Part shown: one piece after another, positions 1-7,572 of the stretch
Position numbering within the stretch: the first letter of the stretch is position 1
How the letters are laid out: every line of letters begins with the position of its first letter
Assembly: GCA_964451885.1 (NCBI GenBank)
Contig: CAYVJW010000062.1
Coordinates: 1 to 9,448, forward strand
Reading direction: 5' to 3'
From: CAYVJW01 sp964451885
GTDB lineage: Bacteria > Patescibacteriota > Gracilibacteria > UBA4473
DNA: 9,448 nt
Notes under the pieces: generated by a model
Databases searched by the model: none
What the model saw: only the letters and a program-made list of their open reading frames with translations
What the model was told of the DNA's origin: nothing
Made by a program: the position numbers and the translations under genes

Positions 1-27
1 AAAAAAGGCCAAAAATGGCCTTTTTTT
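1..27. terminator. Intrinsic terminator hairpin, possibly bidirectional
   Basis: Positions 1-11 and 16-26 form a perfect 11-bp inverted repeat around an AAAA loop (12-15). The stem centre is GGCCA/TGGCC. The outer part is an A run on the left and a seven-T run (21-27) on the right, the classic shape of a Rho-independent terminator on the + strand. The left A run would act as the U tract on the opposite strand. It presumably ends transcription of a gene lying left of the window, or of convergent genes. It sits only 44 bases before the first usable start codon of the TelA-like gene, leaving little room for that gene's promoter. Confidence 0.8.
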
Positions 28-70
28 AGGTCTTGGGTGTCGAACTTGGGTTGAGGCAAGTGATGAAGCT

Positions 71-931
71 TTGGCTGGATTTACAGTACTTTTAGCGCAA
101 ACTCAAAAACAAATGGGGGATTTAGAAGGTCCCAGCAAAGTAATGAGAGTACTAAAAAAATTACCGTTTGTTTCTGATGGCGTGGCAAAAGCAGAGCAAT
201 TTATATTTGATGTAAAATCAGCAAGCGAAAAAGTTGAATCTGTTATAGGACAGGGAAATATAGCATATGGAAATATAGTAAAAAACATCGAAAATGTTCA
301 GAGAATTATAGAGCGAGGACAGATCGCTATCGTGATGTTAGATGACAAAATCGCAGAATTAGAAGCCTATTTGGAAGCAAATCAAAATTCTCCTAAATTT
401 ACTTATTTTCAAACAAGCTTAGCCGGTCTTGTCAGCTTGAGGGGGAAACTTAAGGCAGATTCGCATGATCTGAAAGTTAATCTAGAAGCCAGAAGAGCAA
501 CCGCTGTAAAAATGATGCCGGAGTTAACAGGCCTGGATATTTCTCTTAGAAGTTCATTAGCAAAAGAACAAGGAGTAGCAGAATTGGAGGGATGCCAAGA
601 TGCATTAACCGCTCTGTATACTCTTTCCGATACGTTAGCGCGTCGTGGAGCTGATCAAGCAAAAAACACGGTAGATCAAACGGTAGGGTTACTGGGACAA
701 ACAGCCATGAGCGCTGATACTATGGCGTATGTACAAAGAACACATGCTAAGACCAGAAGCGCGCTTGAAAATAGCGAAGGAAAAATAAGGCAAGGAAATA
801 GAAAACTCCTCGAAGCGGCAAAAAAAATGGATGAAGAGCTGGCAAAAGGGACGTCTCAGATTGGATTTTGTCCGGTTTCTCCTAATGGAGGGGCAGAAGT
901 GTTGGAAATAACAGATGGGCAAAAAAATTAA
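71..931 (+). CDS. TelA/KlaA-like helical protein, 5' end uncertain
   Basis: The product is 286 residues from TTG at 71, almost entirely helical, with no signal peptide or membrane segment, so probably cytoplasmic. The layout resembles the TelA/KlaA (toxic anion resistance) family. There is an N-terminal helical segment up to KKLPF (~29-33), then long amphipathic helices (~35-103). A core containing HDLKVNLEARRATAVKMMPE (~132-151) is comparable to the family's DLxxxR..ALQxAPQIR region. Near the C-terminus are the stretches QTAMSADTMAYVQRTH (~210-225) and QGNRKLLEAAKKMDEELAKG (~241-260). The match is by eye and distant; TelA proteins are usually about 350-400 residues, so this one is short at the front. 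The frame is open back to position 2 without an ATG. TTG71 is the only upstream start and ATG113 the first internal ATG; neither has a good ribosome site. GAGG at 53-56 is correctly spaced for ATG63, which lies in another frame. TAA at 929-931 is followed after 27 bases by the next gene, implying one operon. An unrelated coiled-coil protein remains possible. Confidence 0.6.
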   Translation: MAGFTVLLAQTQKQMGDLEGPSKVMRVLKKLPFVSDGVAKAEQFIFDVKSASEKVESVIGQGNIAYGNIVKNIENVQRIIERGQIAIVMLDDKIAELEAYLEANQNSPKFTYFQTSLAGLVSLRGKLKADSHDLKVNLEARRATAVKMMPELTGLDISLRSSLAKEQGVAELEGCQDALTALYTLSDTLARRGADQAKNTVDQTVGLLGQTAMSADTMAYVQRTHAKTRSALENSEGKIRQGNRKLLEAAKKMDEELAKGTSQIGFCPVSPNGGAEVLEITDGQKN

Positions 932-958
932 TAATTAAGAGCTAAGAATCAATAATGA

Positions 959-3481
959 ATGAAGAATTTTACCAATACTTACATTACTTCCGAGGAACGG
1001 GAAAGGTGGGAACATTGCGCCTGGTTTGAGCTGTGTTTTTATGATATTGATGATGAGTTTAATACGAAAAGAAAGCGAAATAAAATTCTTGAATTTATCC
1101 GGGAACAAACGGACATATTACAGACAAACGGAATAGAGGTTGATTTGCAGGAGGAAGAAGGTGTGATAGTTGTTCAGGCCAGGACTATTTATGATAGTGA
1201 TGCAGCCCGGGATGCACTCTCTGGTTTTTTAGGTGCACTTCAATCCCGGTATTTATTTACGATTCGAGATTATTACGTGGATAAGCAGGTCACGGAGCAT
1301 TGGGGGGAGAATTTTTCTGTTCCTTTCTTGACTCCTACTCCGGACACCTCGAGCGGGAGGAGAGTTATCTTGCAAACGGCAATGAACACGCGATTTCGGG
1401 CCAGTGGCCAAATTAAAAAACTGACAAATGTGCAGCAGCAACTACAAGAAACCAAGGCAAAAAAAGAAATTTCAGAACAAATTATTAATATTCAACTACA
1501 GCAGCTGGATTCAATCATCGAAATCTTACAAAGACTCCTGGCCGAAAGTACCGTAAAAATTAGGGAAAATGTACACCTGATAAATGTAGCGGCCGCTACT
1601 GAGATTTCGGTAGTCCCAACTTCTCACTTTCTCGCCCCCCTTACCGGCAACGTATCACCTGAATTTAACTGGCACACAGCGGATGATCCTAAAGAAATAA
1701 ATCCCTCCGTATGCTCCACAGTAAATGATATTTTAACACATCCTCTATTGTGGGCGGCCTTGAGGCGAGTGGTACACGCTCATAAAGAGGACTATGAAAC
1801 AGAATTAATCCATGTTCTTCGTGATCCACAAAAGACAGATGCTTTACTGGAGGCAGTAAAAAAGGTTTTGAGAAGAGCTGCTCCTATAGAATTGGGGCAG
1901 CTAAAGCGCGGTATTTTAGGTATTATTGCGTTGGTGCAATATGTACAGGAACATGAATTTGCAAAGTTCTCCGAAGATTTGAAAAAACAGGAACTCAAAG
2001 AAATCAGTTTAACGGATCTACCATTGGAAGCATCAGAAAAACTTCTGGAGAGTATCCATCTATTGATCTCATCCGAAAGGTCGATTACTGCCGACTCACT
2101 CGTAAAAAAATTTATAGCAAATACTTCGACCACCCCAAGCAGGCTCTTTCCGGGAAAAAGGATGGATGGGGCAATTGTAAAAGAGATCACTCCTCATTCG
2201 GTAATTTCCGGACTTTATACGGTATCTTTTTGTTCTGGCGCAACCGGATATTATATTTTCAACGAAGGACAGCATGTACCTGCTACATTTCAGGAGCACA
2301 AAATTATAAAAATAGAGGACATACCTAATACTCCTTATTTTAGGATTTTTACCGACAAAAAAAATGTTATTTGCCAGGAGGATTTAAGTCCGTTGAAGTT
2401 TAATGATCAATTGGTAGTTGATTATTTTGTCGTGGAAAATTATGACCTCGAAGACGGAAAACAATTTTATAAAACGGAAAAAGGAGAATGGTACGATTTT
2501 GAAGGGAGAAGAATTAATGATGTCAGTGAAACTCTGGTAGGAACTATTAAAGTCCTGCAATTTCGATGTGACGATACTTCCAAACACCTAGTCGAGGAAA
2601 GAACCTTGCGGCCTTTATTTATTGAAGGAAAAAGAAAGGTCGTCTCTCTGCAAGAATTCGACCCGATTATTAAAGAAATTCAGGTAGCTGAATTGGAAGG
2701 CGGAGTAAGCATATTTGTAAACACGTCAAAATATGAATCCGGGTCAATACTTGAAACCATAAAAACTAAAGAAGGAGAAGAACTTTATCATGGAGCGTGC
2801 TCTTTTGTGCTTGGATATCCTAATTTTTTTGGCCATCTCCTTGTTCCCGTATTCTTAAATACCAATAGAGAGGTGATATTTTTTGTAAACCGGAAAGATT
2901 TTGATCCTCAAACTTCCCTCGCACAGATATTTTGTATAGACCGAGAACGCGTAACGCATATCGATGAAGAACATCATGCGCAACATCCTTCGCTACGAAA
3001 AGTAATTTTGGAAAAATCCGGTTCTATTTTTGTGGATGAAAAAACAGGAGAGCCGAAGCGGATTGAAGAAGAAAGAATTATTGGCATTCCTGAACATAAT
3101 CCCGAAGTACCATTTAATTATCTCACGTTGGAAAATTCAGGCAATACACTTATTGACGCAAAACTTAATGTTATTCGTGCAAACGGGAAAAAGCTTTCGG
3201 GGATTGATGAAAGTTGGATGGGAAAGGAGTGTGAAATATTTCATAACGATCTCTTTGTAAGAGCAACGTTATATCGGTTTATAACTGAGATCGGTCAACA
3301 TATTTTAGCCGTCCGAACGACAAAAGGAAAAAATATAGAAATTATTAGCACCAAAGATGGGATTCTTTCTGTCTACCCTGCAAATTATGTTAATTTTGGC
3401 CAAAATGTATTTTCAGGGGCTTATGTAAAAGTGGATGGAGAAAAGAAAACAATTATATCTCCAATTCTAAAATTTAAATAA
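959..3481 (+). CDS. Large unknown protein: N-terminal WFELC/IRDYY domain plus C-terminal beta repeats (paralogue 1)
   Basis: This is an 840-residue protein whose family I do not recognise. Visible layout: an N-terminal domain with ITSEERERW (9-17), AWFELC (21-26), DDEF (31-34) and IRDYY (~102-106); a predicted coiled coil at ~147-205; a mostly helical, conserved middle with NDILTHPLLWAALRRVV and DPQKTD (~256-295) ending near LFPGKRM (~395); then from ~415 to the end a string of beta-rich units of 40-50 residues. Repeated cores include SGYYIFN-like, LEKSGSIFVD and LENSGNTLID, each followed after ~15 residues by a G-x-x-I/L-x-x-I turn. No signal peptide or membrane helix is seen, so cytoplasmic action is inferred. 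ATG959 is chosen because homology with the next gene begins at this residue; ATG955 is in another frame and stops soon. No strong Shine-Dalgarno site precedes it. The stop codon overlaps the next ATG (TAATG, 3479-3483), which suggests translational coupling. No catalytic motif was found; a scaffold or binding role is only a guess. Confidence 0.85.
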   Translation: MKNFTNTYITSEERERWEHCAWFELCFYDIDDEFNTKRKRNKILEFIREQTDILQTNGIEVDLQEEEGVIVVQARTIYDSDAARDALSGFLGALQSRYLFTIRDYYVDKQVTEHWGENFSVPFLTPTPDTSSGRRVILQTAMNTRFRASGQIKKLTNVQQQLQETKAKKEISEQIINIQLQQLDSIIEILQRLLAESTVKIRENVHLINVAAATEISVVPTSHFLAPLTGNVSPEFNWHTADDPKEINPSVCSTVNDILTHPLLWAALRRVVHAHKEDYETELIHVLRDPQKTDALLEAVKKVLRRAAPIELGQLKRGILGIIALVQYVQEHEFAKFSEDLKKQELKEISLTDLPLEASEKLLESIHLLISSERSITADSLVKKFIANTSTTPSRLFPGKRMDGAIVKEITPHSVISGLYTVSFCSGATGYYIFNEGQHVPATFQEHKIIKIEDIPNTPYFRIFTDKKNVICQEDLSPLKFNDQLVVDYFVVENYDLEDGKQFYKTEKGEWYDFEGRRINDVSETLVGTIKVLQFRCDDTSKHLVEERTLRPLFIEGKRKVVSLQEFDPIIKEIQVAELEGGVSIFVNTSKYESGSILETIKTKEGEELYHGACSFVLGYPNFFGHLLVPVFLNTNREVIFFVNRKDFDPQTSLAQIFCIDRERVTHIDEEHHAQHPSLRKVILEKSGSIFVDEKTGEPKRIEEERIIGIPEHNPEVPFNYLTLENSGNTLIDAKLNVIRANGKKLSGIDESWMGKECEIFHNDLFVRATLYRFITEIGQHILAVRTTKGKNIEIISTKDGILSVYPANYVNFGQNVFSGAYVKVDGEKKTIISPILKFK
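2210..3472 (+). repeat. Protein-level beta-repeat array in paralogue 1
   Basis: The C-terminal half of the 840-residue protein reads as roughly 8-10 degenerate units of 40-50 residues. A unit has a beta strand, an S-G turn, a second strand ending in D or N, about 10 residues, then G-x-x-I/L-x-x-I. The clearest neighbouring pair is LEKSGSIFVDEKTGEP (from ~3009) and LENSGNTLIDAKLNVI (from ~3129). The spacing resembles beta-propeller or beta-solenoid blades, but no named blade motif (WD, kelch, NHL) is evident, so the fold is inference. The DNA itself is not repeated; only the protein pattern is. Confidence 0.5.
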
Positions 3482-5085
3482 TGAAGAAAACAACAGATAG
3501 TTTCATCACTCCCGAAGAACGCGAAAAATGGAAAAATTTCGCGTGGTTTGAGCTGTGTTCCTATCCGCTTGATGATGAATTTGAGCCAAAAAGAGAAAAT
3601 GAAATTCTCGAATTTGTAAAATCGCAAACCGGTGATTTGAAAAAAGCCGGAATTGAAGTTGAGCTACTGCCGAGAGAAGGCGAAGAGATTATTACTATTC
3701 AAGTCAGAACAACTGAAACTTCTGAAGAAGTACGAGACCGGTTAGTCAATTTCCTGAGTTCCCTTCAGAGCCTGTATTTATGTACGATTCGAGATTATTA
3801 TTTGGATGAAAGAATCCCTCAATTTTGGGGAGAAGCTTTTTCTATTGCTGTTCCTCCATCAAATCCGGATACAGCTCAAGGAGCGAGAATTATTTTGCAA
3901 AGAGTGATGGATACACAGACCAGGGTGAGTCGTGAAATCGAAAGGTTGACTACCGAGATGGAAAGACTTCAAAAAGTAAAAGACGAAAATGAGATTCCAG
4001 AAGAAGTCATAAATATTCAGTTAATGCAGATCGAACAGATTTTAGAAAGTTTACGACTACAATTAGCAACCGGGGAGAAAGCCGTTCCTGTGGGAAAACA
4101 CATTGCTCGTGTTACAGCAGCTACTCGAATATCGTCCCTCCCCCCAGAAGGAACTCGACGTTTTCCTATACCGACAGCCTGTACTCAGAACACTGAAATC
4201 CCCTGGCATAATGTCGATGATCCGAAAGAGCTCATCCCCTCTCTTTGCGCAACCGTAAACGATATCCTCACCCATCGAGTACTACAAGCCGGACTCAGAA
4301 GAGTCGTAAAAGACCCGAAAGAGAACGTAGAAACTGAGCTTGTGTATGTCTTGGCAGACCCTCAAAAAACGGACTTATTTTTGAAAGAAACAAAAAAAGT
4401 TTTAAGGCGGATACCCCGTTCTCCCGTACGTTTGGATCAACTCGAACGGGGAATTAAAGGGATTTTGAAGCTTGTAGAATTTGTCAGAGAATTCCCGTTC
4501 GAACCGTTTTCGGAAGATGTAAAAAAAGTAAAACTGAGAAGTGTCAGTATTGATAAAAACCTTCCGGAAGAGTACCCGGAAAAACTTATAGAATCTGTTC
4601 GAGCGTTAAACAAAGAAGAAACAACCCCCAAAGATATATTAGCAGAAACGAATGATGCAAAAAAGCTTTTTGCCGGCAAGAGAATCAGTGAAGAAATTGT
4701 ATCGAAATTTGAATTGATCTTATTATCCGAGCCAATTCACAACATAACTTTTAACTCCGGAAATTCAGGATATTTTGTATTTAATGATGCATTGTCCAAA
4801 TATACACCTGCTATGTTTCAGGGAGAAGAAATCACAAAAATTGAAGCGATTCCGGAAACATCTTATTGGCAAATTGTTTCGAAAAGTGGGAAAAGTTTTG
4901 TTTGTGATCCGGATTTAAGCCCGTTGAAAATGAACGAGGAGACGATTACTGATTATTTTAGTAGTGCACTCACCGAAAAGAATTATTTTTTCCTTCAAGA
5001 AAGCGGCTGGAATGATGAGGAAGGCAACAATATAGCAAAACACTCTTTGTTACCAGCGGAAAAGATGGAAAAAACAACATTCTAA
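3481..5085 (+). CDS. Paralogue 2 of the WFELC/IRDYY beta-repeat protein, N-terminal part before a frameshift
   Basis: The 534-residue product is a tandem paralogue of the preceding gene over its whole length. It has ITPEEREKW (~10-18), AWFELC, DDEF and IRDYY (~103-107), a coiled coil (~140-205), NDILTH...LRRVV and DPQKTD in the helical middle, LFAGKRI (~398-404), and the first beta units (SGYFVFN, PAMF, DLSPLKMNE). By eye the N-terminal ~400 residues are about half identical to paralogue 1. Function unknown. ATG3481 overlaps the previous stop by one base, so translation is probably coupled. The reading frame ends prematurely at TAA 5083-5085, inside the beta-repeat region. The missing ~520 residues follow in the -1 frame, so the last ~5 residues here (TTF and just before) are probably not authentic. 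This could be a real mutation, programmed or transcriptional slippage, or a sequencing error. Confidence 0.75.
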   Translation: MKKTTDSFITPEEREKWKNFAWFELCSYPLDDEFEPKRENEILEFVKSQTGDLKKAGIEVELLPREGEEIITIQVRTTETSEEVRDRLVNFLSSLQSLYLCTIRDYYLDERIPQFWGEAFSIAVPPSNPDTAQGARIILQRVMDTQTRVSREIERLTTEMERLQKVKDENEIPEEVINIQLMQIEQILESLRLQLATGEKAVPVGKHIARVTAATRISSLPPEGTRRFPIPTACTQNTEIPWHNVDDPKELIPSLCATVNDILTHRVLQAGLRRVVKDPKENVETELVYVLADPQKTDLFLKETKKVLRRIPRSPVRLDQLERGIKGILKLVEFVREFPFEPFSEDVKKVKLRSVSIDKNLPEEYPEKLIESVRALNKEETTPKDILAETNDAKKLFAGKRISEEIVSKFELILLSEPIHNITFNSGNSGYFVFNDALSKYTPAMFQGEEITKIEAIPETSYWQIVSKSGKSFVCDPDLSPLKMNEETITDYFSSALTEKNYFFLQESGWNDEEGNNIAKHSLLPAEKMEKTTF

Positions 5086-6610
5086 TTTTTCTGGATACAA
5101 AAAGTGAAACAGAACTCGACAGAGAAGTCGACACTTCAGAACTATCGACTACCGAATCACGAACTTTTATTAAAATACCGCCAAAGATAACAAATCCTCA
5201 AAGTTTTGTTCTAAATAACTCGCTGAAGCATATAAGCAAAAAATATATAATAGCAAGCGAAATCGGACAGAGTTTTCAACTGGGTCCCGTAAAAGCGGTT
5301 GAAATAATCTTCGGTTCAACTTCTCCAGAATGTATTCTATTCGATGAACGTACCGGTAAGGAAATTATTATTGATAGAAAAGTAATAAAAAGAGTTTTCG
5401 AAGAGGAGTCCTTTTTAGCCGGAAGAAAAATTTTGACTGTCTATTCTGGCACTGAATGGTTTTTGATAGACAGCGAGACTTTAAGTTCTTTGCATTTTAA
5501 GGATAAGAACGGAAATCCTAAAAGAATAAAAAAAATTGTTGACCGCCAAAAATTAGGAGGAACCGATATGTGCGTAGTAGAAACTCTGGAAGGAGGCAGG
5601 GCATTAATAAATGAATCTACTCTGGAAGAAATTTGTATGGAAGGACAGAGCATCTTTTCTATCAGTAAAAAATCTCATTATCCATTCTTGGGAATAACAA
5701 CAGTAAGCCTTGGTCTGAGCAACAAAAAAACAATTATTGTTGATGATCTTACTTTTAAGCCAATCGTTACCGGCGGAATAGCAATTACAAAAATTGAAAA
5801 ACAGCTAACACTAAAGTATGATCTTACATGGGTACGGTTGGTAAGTGGCGAAAGCGTTTTGGTAAATTTAAAAACATTCAACAAAAAAACTCTGTCGTTA
5901 ACACCAGTAACAGGCAAAAAAACAGGAAGTATGATTTCCCGCAAGGATTTGAAAAATATAGAAAGGTTTGGCAAATTAGAGTTAATTAGAGTAAAAACAT
6001 CCAATCAGGAAGTTTATATAAACATAAATACCTTCGATAAAATCGCTTCTACTGTGGAGGAACTGCAAAGAGATGGGGAAATGGTTATCGGTATTAAAAA
6101 AGTAAAAATAGAACACAAAAATGGATTCGTAACAAAGTGGTCTGTTGAATTGGAGAATTCAGGGCATTTTCTAGCTGACAGCGAGTACCTTGAAACAATT
6201 ACCATGGAAGGAGAAAGAATAAGAAATATACAACAGGACTACTATTGCAAGCATTTTTATGACACAAGTTTATTGTTTGCAGACATGGAACACTCCGGAA
6301 ATTTTTTTGTAAGGGCACTTGTAGACTCATTTGAATTTTTCGTTTTAAATGGGGAAAGGATTCATCCGTTTGCTTATGAAGTAAAAAAAGTAAAAGTATC
6401 TTCTTCCGGTTATAAACAAAGATCAGAAATCTACCGATTTCGAACTGAAAAAGAACGTCATATTTATGTAATGAAGAATGAACTACTAAAAACAGATGAC
6501 GGAATTTTCATTACGGAGGAAACTGATATAGAATTTATAGGAAAATCAGAATGGTTAAGAAAAGAAGTTTTTGCGATAAGTAAAAATGATCCTTCTTTTA
6601 AGGTTAGGAT
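4740..6610 (+). repeat. Protein-level beta-repeat array in paralogue 2 (spans the frameshift)
   Basis: Counting across the frame change, about a dozen beta units follow one another from SGNSGYFVF (from ~4757) to the RHIYVMKNELL unit (~6455-6487). The best-conserved adjacent units are LENSGHFLADSEYL (from ~6149) and MEHSGNFFVRAL (from ~6286). The former is almost superimposable on LENSGNTLID of paralogue 1. That the array runs unbroken on both sides of the shift is the main argument that this was one gene. Confidence 0.5.
5069..5074 (+). other. Likely frameshift site: A6 run between two open frames of paralogue 2
   Basis: The upstream frame is open to TAA 5083-5085, and the downstream (-1) frame is open from just after TGA 5016-5018, so the change must lie within 5019-5082. 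The only long homopolymer there is A6 at 5069-5074. One extra A, or a -1 slip on it, would read ...EKMEKNNILIF... and continue without a stop to 6641. A canonical slippery heptamer in the correct phase is not present: the AAAAAAC string is out of register with the upstream codons. That makes transcriptional slippage, a true one-base deletion or a base-calling error more likely than classic ribosomal frameshifting. Confidence 0.6.
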
Positions 6611-6641
6611 TACATCTCCTTCTCTCATACAAAAAAAGTGA
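5076..6641 (+). CDS. Paralogue 2, C-terminal beta-repeat part (after the frameshift)
   Basis: This frame continues paralogue 2. It is open from 5019 to TGA 6639-6641 but has no plausible start: the first start-type codon is TTG 5433, without a ribosome site, and coding-quality sequence (for example ILIFLDTKSETELDREVDTS) already precedes it by about 350 bases. It encodes ~521 residues of beta-rich repeats like the end of paralogue 1, with units such as SGTEWFLIDSETL, GGRALINESTLEEI, SGESVLVNLKTF, LENSGHFLADSEYL and MEHSGNFFV, each closed by G-x-x-I-x-x-I. Joined to the upstream part, the protein is ~1,050 residues, about 210 longer than paralogue 1, so the repeat number differs between copies. 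No membrane segment or catalytic motif is seen. As an isolated gene from TTG5433 it would be 402 residues, which I think is an artefact of the frameshift. Confidence 0.7.
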   Translation, partial: NILIFLDTKSETELDREVDTSELSTTESRTFIKIPPKITNPQSFVLNNSLKHISKKYIIASEIGQSFQLGPVKAVEIIFGSTSPECILFDERTGKEIIIDRKVIKRVFEEESFLAGRKILTVYSGTEWFLIDSETLSSLHFKDKNGNPKRIKKIVDRQKLGGTDMCVVETLEGGRALINESTLEEICMEGQSIFSISKKSHYPFLGITTVSLGLSNKKTIIVDDLTFKPIVTGGIAITKIEKQLTLKYDLTWVRLVSGESVLVNLKTFNKKTLSLTPVTGKKTGSMISRKDLKNIERFGKLELIRVKTSNQEVYININTFDKIASTVEELQRDGEMVIGIKKVKIEHKNGFVTKWSVELENSGHFLADSEYLETITMEGERIRNIQQDYYCKHFYDTSLLFADMEHSGNFFVRALVDSFEFFVLNGERIHPFAYEVKKVKVSSSGYKQRSEIYRFRTEKERHIYVMKNELLKTDDGIFITEETDIEFIGKSEWLRKEVFAISKNDPSFKVRITSPSLIQKK

Positions 6642-6660
6642 GACCCAATTGATTTTGGTC
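6642..6660 (-). terminator. Weak terminator-like hairpin for htpX in the convergent gap
   Basis: The 34-base gap between two convergent genes holds an imperfect hairpin: GA-CCAA (6642-6643, 6645-6648, with C6644 bulged) pairs with TTGG-TC (6655-6660) around a six-base loop. Read on the minus strand it is followed after four bases by seven T (6637-6631), as expected for a terminator downstream of htpX. That T tract lies inside the 3' end of the convergent gene. On the + strand there is no T tract. The stem is short, so this is tentative. Confidence 0.35.
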
Positions 6661-6675
6661 CATTATAGAAACTAC

Positions 6676-7572
6676 CTAACTCACCATCGCCTTCTGCAAC
6701 GCCTCAATCCTCTGCTCTAACCTCGGATGTGTGGAGAAAAGCGCCATAAAACCGCTCGGCCTGTCGGAAATTTTCATGGTTGCGAGGGATTTTTGACTGG
6801 GATCGATCCTATCGGTTAATTGTTGCAACCGCTTGAGAGCGGCAATCATTTTTTGTTTTCCGACAAATTGTGCCGCTCCGTAGTCAGCGGCAAATTCTCG
6901 TCTTCGGGAAAACCAGAACACGATGGTGGAAGCTAAGATTCCAAATATGATTTCGAAAATAATTGAAGTTATCCAATAAGACAAACCTCCGACCGCTTCA
7001 TTATCTTTTCCCAAAGCTGTTTGAACGGCGTAAGCCGCTGCCCGCGCGGCGAAAATTACAAAAGTGTTTACCACTCCCTGGATCAGAGTCATCGTCACCA
7101 TATCTCCGTTTGCGACGTGTGACATTTCATGGGCTAAAACACCTTCTATTTCATTGGCATCCATTTCCTGAAGAAGTCCTGCAGATACCGCAACCAACGA
7201 ATGATTTTTGCCCCACCCGGTAGCAAAAGCATTTACTTCAGGAGAGTTATATATCCCTACTTCCGGCATTGTAAAACCTCCCTGTTGAGCTAATCGACTG
7301 ATAATTTCGACTAGTTTTGATTCTTCATGGTTTCCGGGATGTTTAATCACTTTTACTCCCATCATCGTTTTCGCCATCCATTTGGATAGAAAAAGCGAAA
7401 TAAAACTTCCCGTAAAACCAATAATAGCCGCATAGATTGCAAGGGATGTGAGATTTAACCCGTAAGGAGTCAAGTAAGGTTCAATCCCGAAAACGCTGGT
7501 AATGGTCATTAATATCGCAATGACCGCTACGTTTACGAGGATGAAAAAGAAGATGCGTTTGATGAAGGACAT
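6676..7572 (-). CDS. htpX: Protease HtpX, membrane zinc metalloprotease (M48)
   Basis: HtpX is an inner-membrane zinc endopeptidase of peptidase family M48B that degrades misfolded membrane proteins, in E. coli alongside FtsH. At 298 residues it matches the usual length (E. coli ~293). Two N-terminal hydrophobic segments (~5-28 and ~41-63) precede the cytosolic catalytic part. The zinc motif HEMSH lies at 148-152 (H148, catalytic E149, H152) in VLAHEMSHVANGDM. Two more hydrophobic segments follow (~160-182, ~197-220), then RRREFAAD with the third zinc ligand E227, and the conserved STHPRLEQRIEAL near the C-terminus (280-292). All key residues are present, so it should be active. ATG7572 places the first membrane helix normally; no clear Shine-Dalgarno site precedes it. 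It is divergent from tyrA-pheA and convergent with the repeat-protein block, so it is probably a single-gene unit. The stop codon is TAG. Confidence 0.95.
   Translation of the reverse strand: MSFIKRIFFFILVNVAVIAILMTITSVFGIEPYLTPYGLNLTSLAIYAAIIGFTGSFISLFLSKWMAKTMMGVKVIKHPGNHEESKLVEIISRLAQQGGFTMPEVGIYNSPEVNAFATGWGKNHSLVAVSAGLLQEMDANEIEGVLAHEMSHVANGDMVTMTLIQGVVNTFVIFAARAAAYAVQTALGKDNEAVGGLSYWITSIIFEIIFGILASTIVFWFSRRREFAADYGAAQFVGKQKMIAALKRLQQLTDRIDPSQKSLATMKISDRPSGFMALFSTHPRLEQRIEALQKAMVS

Noticed and set aside
1792..2190. Minus-strand 132-residue ORF
   Set aside because: Antisense to paralogue 1, whose protein is conserved in paralogue 2; no ribosome site or family resemblance.
5060..5080. Canonical -1 programmed ribosomal frameshift heptamer
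   Set aside because: AAAAAAC is present (5069-5075) but out of phase with the upstream reading frame, so the usual two-tRNA slip does not apply.
5433..6641. Separate 402-residue gene starting at TTG 5433
   Set aside because: No ribosome site, and protein-like repeat sequence continues in the same frame ~350 bases upstream; better read as the 3' part of paralogue 2.
6963..7223. Plus-strand ORF of 86 residues
   Set aside because: Lies wholly antisense inside htpX; the composition is a shadow of the HtpX coding frame.
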